From VXYK01 sp965214565 (lineage in GTDB: Bacteria; Actinomycetota; Acidimicrobiia; Acidimicrobiales; Aldehydirespiratoraceae), in the NCBI GenBank assembly GCA_965214565.1, contig OZ243951.1:496001-560000 (forward strand): a DNA stretch of 64,000 nucleotides, in the 5' to 3' direction. The translations under genes and the position numbers were made by a program. The notes beneath the pieces were generated by a model that worked only from the letters and a program-made list of their open reading frames with translations, was not told the DNA's origin and did not search any database. Shown here in pieces: positions 61,528-64,000 of this stretch. Every line of letters begins with the position of its first letter. The stretch's first letter is position 1.

Positions 61528-62562
61528 CTAACCGACCGAGAACTCGATCTTCATCCGGTGATCGTAGAGGGATCCGGGGTCGAGCCGCGTAGACGGGAAG
61601 TGGGGTTGGTTGGGTGAGTCCGGGAAGTGCTGCGTCTCGAAGCAGTAGCCCGCGAACTGGCCGTATTCGGCATTGCCCTTGCCGATGTCGGTTCCGTTGA
61701 GGTAGCCCCCCGTGTAGAAGTGCATTCCCGGCGCGGTCGTCGACACGTCGAGCCGTCGACCAGTGCGGTGCTCGAACACCGTGGCTGCGCGGCGCATCGT
61801 GGCCGGTTCGCCCCATAGCACCCAGTTGCAGTCGAAACCGCTTTCAGAATCGTCGAGTTCGCTGATCGCGTCGCCGATGCGGCGCGGGACCCGCAGGTCG
61901 TACGGCGTGCGGGCGACACTGCTGACCTCGCCGGTGGGGATCAGTTCGGAGTCTGCGGGAGTGTAGGAGTCAGCGTTGATCTGAACATGCTGGTCAACCA
62001 CTTCGCCGCTGTCGTGGCCCGCCAAGTTCCAGTACGCGTGGTTGACAAGGTTGACGACGGTCGGCGCTGTTGTTTCGGCCGTCATGGCGATTCCGAGCGA
62101 GTCCGGACTGAGCGTGTATTCAACATTGGCTGTGACTTCACCGGGATACCCCTGGTCACCGTCGGGAGAGACCGTCGAGAACCGGACGGAGTTGTCGGTT
62201 TGTTCAACCTCGATCCTCCAAGGGTGCCTGTTGAATCCGACGGGCCCGCCGTGGAGATGGTTCGGGCCGTCGTTCAAGCCGACCTGGTACTGCTGTCCGT
62301 CGAGGGTGAACCGACCGCCTTTGATCCGGTTCGCGAACCTGCCACAGGTAGCACCGAAATATGCGCTGTCCGCCTCCATCGCGGCGATGTCGCCGTTGGC
62401 GAGCACAACATCGGCGAGGTTCCCGTCCCGGTCCGGCACCCAGAACTCCAACAGACGCGCCCCGTAGTCGCAGAACACGGCCTTGAGCGCGCCGCACGTC
62501 AACGTCACCCTGTGAGCGGCTTCGCCGTGGACCTCTCCGATCGGTTCAACTTCGATACTCAT
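61528..62562 (-). CDS. galM: Aldose 1-epimerase (galactose mutarotase)
   Basis: 344 residues. GATCGRFANRIKGGRF and NDGPNHLHGGPVGFNRHPW are sugar-binding blocks. The catalytic histidine lies in NHAYWNLAGH and the catalytic glutamate in GYCFETQHFPDSPNQPHFPS. It interconverts alpha and beta anomers of galactose or glucose. It is divergent from the acyl-CoA ligase with about 49 bases between starts. Not clearly related to the catabolic operon next to it. Confidence 0.95.
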   Translation of the reverse strand: MSIEVEPIGEVHGEAAHRVTLTCGALKAVFCDYGARLLEFWVPDRDGNLADVVLANGDIAAMEADSAYFGATCGRFANRIKGGRFTLDGQQYQVGLNDGPNHLHGGPVGFNRHPWRIEVEQTDNSVRFSTVSPDGDQGYPGEVTANVEYTLSPDSLGIAMTAETTAPTVVNLVNHAYWNLAGHDSGEVVDQHVQINADSYTPADSELIPTGEVSSVARTPYDLRVPRRIGDAISELDDSESGFDCNWVLWGEPATMRRAATVFEHRTGRRLDVSTTAPGMHFYTGGYLNGTDIGKGNAEYGQFAGYCFETQHFPDSPNQPHFPSTRLDPGSLYDHRMKIEFSVG

Positions 62563-62611
62563 GGGCTTGCTCCGTTGCCGGTGCTGGAGCCGACAGGTCT
62601 ACGCTTCAGGG

Positions 62612-64000
62612 GTGCTCACCAGGATCGCACGTCGGGTGGCTGTGGACTTCGCCGACACCACGGCATACCAGACGCAGCAGGGTTGGGGGATCACCTATGG
62701 CGAACTCGACCGGGCCGCCGACGAAGCCGCTGCGGGGCTCGCGGCCGGTGGTATCGGTGAGCGCGACGCGGTGGCCCTGGTACTCGAATCGACCATCGAC
62801 TACGTGGTGCTGTTCCTAGCCCTGGCCCGCCTGGGTGCTGTCACATCCGGCATCAACCCGAAACTCACCGCCCGCGAGATCAACGCTTGCCTGGACGTGT
62901 TCGAGCCGGAGCTGGTCATTGTCGGCGATCGTCTGTCGGACACGGTCGACGGCGACCGGTTCGCCTGCGAGACGCTCACACCGGGTTCGAGGTCCGAGAC
63001 TGTCGCGGCGGAGTTCAGGATCGCCACAGCGGGTGCTCCCGGACTGCTGGCCGATGATCCCGAACGCCCGGTATGCGTGTGTTTCACAAGCGGTTCCACG
63101 GGTCTTCCGAAAGGCGCCTGGTACAGCAACCGGCAACTCGAGCGGATAGTTGAACTCGACACCGGCGGAGCTTGGGGGGGCGGGGGGCACGGAATCAGCT
63201 CCACCCAGTTCGCGCATGTCGGCTTCATGACCAAGCTGCCCTGGCTGCTGGCCAGCGGCAGGACCACCCACCTGCTCGACCGCTGGTCTGCGGGGCCGGT
63301 GCTGCAGCTCATCTCGGAACATCGGATGCCTGCAGTGACCGGCGTAGCGCCGCAGATCGCTCTGATGCTCGCTCACCGGTCAAGCCGCGAACTCGACTTC
63401 TCCGCGGTGCAGGCCATCGTCGTCGGCGGTGCCGCCTCGCCCCCGGCACTGGTGCGCGAGGCCAGAAAAAGGTTCGGCGCGCCCTACTCGATTCGCTATT
63501 CGTCGACCGAGAGCGGCGGGATCGGCCTCGGTACCGACCTCAATGCCGACGACGAGGAAGCGCTCAACACCATCGGCCGGCCCCGCCCCGGTGTAGAGGC
63601 AGCTATACGCACCGAAGCTGGAGAACCGGTCGCCGAGGGCGAGATCGGCGAACTTTGGCTGCGTTCAGACTGCATCATGTCGGGTTACTGGAACGATCCG
63701 CAGGAAACTGCCGAGACCCTCGTCGACGGCTGGCTGCGAACCGGCGACCTGGCCCGGGTCGACTCCTCCGGTTGCTACCGGCTGGCCGGGCGACGCAAGG
63801 AGATGTTCATCCGCGGCGGCTACAACGTCTATCCGATGGAGGTCGAGTCAATCCTCGGCAACCACCCGGCGATCGCCGAGATCGCAGTGGTCGGCCGACC
63901 CGACGAGGTGATGGGAGAGATCGGAGTGGCGGTGATCGTCGTGTCCGACGGGCATGAAGCACCCACGCTCGCGAGCCTGCGAGAGTTCGGGTCTGTCGAC
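62612..64000 (+). CDS. Acyl-CoA synthetase / AMP-dependent ligase, runs off the window
   Basis: 463 codons are present without a stop. Motifs are A3 CVCFTSGSTGLPKGAWYSN, the A5-equivalent RYSSTESGG, A7 RTGDLARV and A8 GRRKEMFIRGGYNVYPMEVE. The A10 lysine would be beyond the window end. GTG 62612 is the first start after the divergent galM; only a weak CAGG precedes it. An ANL ligase of unknown acid. Confidence 0.88.
   Translation, partial: MLTRIARRVAVDFADTTAYQTQQGWGITYGELDRAADEAAAGLAAGGIGERDAVALVLESTIDYVVLFLALARLGAVTSGINPKLTAREINACLDVFEPELVIVGDRLSDTVDGDRFACETLTPGSRSETVAAEFRIATAGAPGLLADDPERPVCVCFTSGSTGLPKGAWYSNRQLERIVELDTGGAWGGGGHGISSTQFAHVGFMTKLPWLLASGRTTHLLDRWSAGPVLQLISEHRMPAVTGVAPQIALMLAHRSSRELDFSAVQAIVVGGAASPPALVREARKRFGAPYSIRYSSTESGGIGLGTDLNADDEEALNTIGRPRPGVEAAIRTEAGEPVAEGEIGELWLRSDCIMSGYWNDPQETAETLVDGWLRTGDLARVDSSGCYRLAGRRKEMFIRGGYNVYPMEVESILGNHPAIAEIAVVGRPDEVMGEIGVAVIVVSDGHEAPTLASLREFGSVD

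Overview
The window is high-GC, densely coded DNA with overlapping genes, frequent GTG starts and actinobacterial marker families: a WhiB-type iron-sulfur regulator, a mycothiol-dependent isomerase-fold protein, a group-2 truncated haemoglobin and the prfA-prmC-tsaC-rpiB-glyA-wecA block. Two secreted proteins share an N-terminal S-layer-homology-like module. Together with many acyl-CoA, SDR, CaiB and luciferase-like enzymes this points to an actinobacterium, most likely class Acidimicrobiia. That placement is inference from gene content; no rRNA gene is present.

Layout. 1-11.8 kb: two SDR genes (one partial), a formylglycine-generating-enzyme homologue, WhiB, a secreted SLH-M16 peptidase, a thiamine-diphosphate enzyme, CaiB CoA-transferase, aldehyde dehydrogenase and thiolase. 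11.9-22.4 kb is an accessory stretch: an AAA/DUF4143 ATPase behind 23-bp iterons, truncated haemoglobin, a duplicated amidohydrolase 3' end enclosing a two-gene membrane/lipoprotein cassette, a RelB/RelE-type pair between 93-bp repeats, MFS, P450, HipBA with a perfect operator, and a shredded type III restriction-modification locus. 22.4-33.5 kb: SDRs, a SKI2-like helicase, MDMPI, a luciferase-like oxidoreductase, haemolysin III, a second MFS and a Phd/VapC pair. 33.5-42.4 kb is the conserved core: wecA, glyA, rpiB, tsaC, prmC, prfA, a hydrolase, a J-domain protein, an acidic repeat protein and glpX.

42.4-44.7 kb is a small island bounded by two nearly identical copies of the glpX 3' end. It holds an AbiEi antitoxin with a truncated AbiEii toxin, a fragment resembling a DUF499 ATPase and small membrane genes. 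Then come a secreted SLH-RCC1-BMP fusion, an IS3 remnant, an acyl-CoA carboxylase subunit and a second iteron-controlled DUF4143 ATPase. 50.6-64 kb is catabolic: a second CaiB, acyl-CoA ligase, enoyl-CoA hydratase, DUF6159-like membrane protein, acyl-CoA dehydrogenase, glutamine-synthetase-like ligase, an overlapping operon (hydrolase, acyl-CoA-dehydrogenase-like flavoprotein, NicX-like dioxygenase), galactose mutarotase and a truncated acyl-CoA ligase.

The most striking theme is how cargo sits in this genome. Four segments are bounded by direct repeats, and two of these repeats are recent duplications of the 3' end of the adjacent host gene (amidohydrolase, 378 bp; glpX, about 171 bp). No integrase is left. 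A second theme is the pair of DUF4143 ATPases whose promoters and start codons are buried in 23-bp phased repeats of unrelated sequence.
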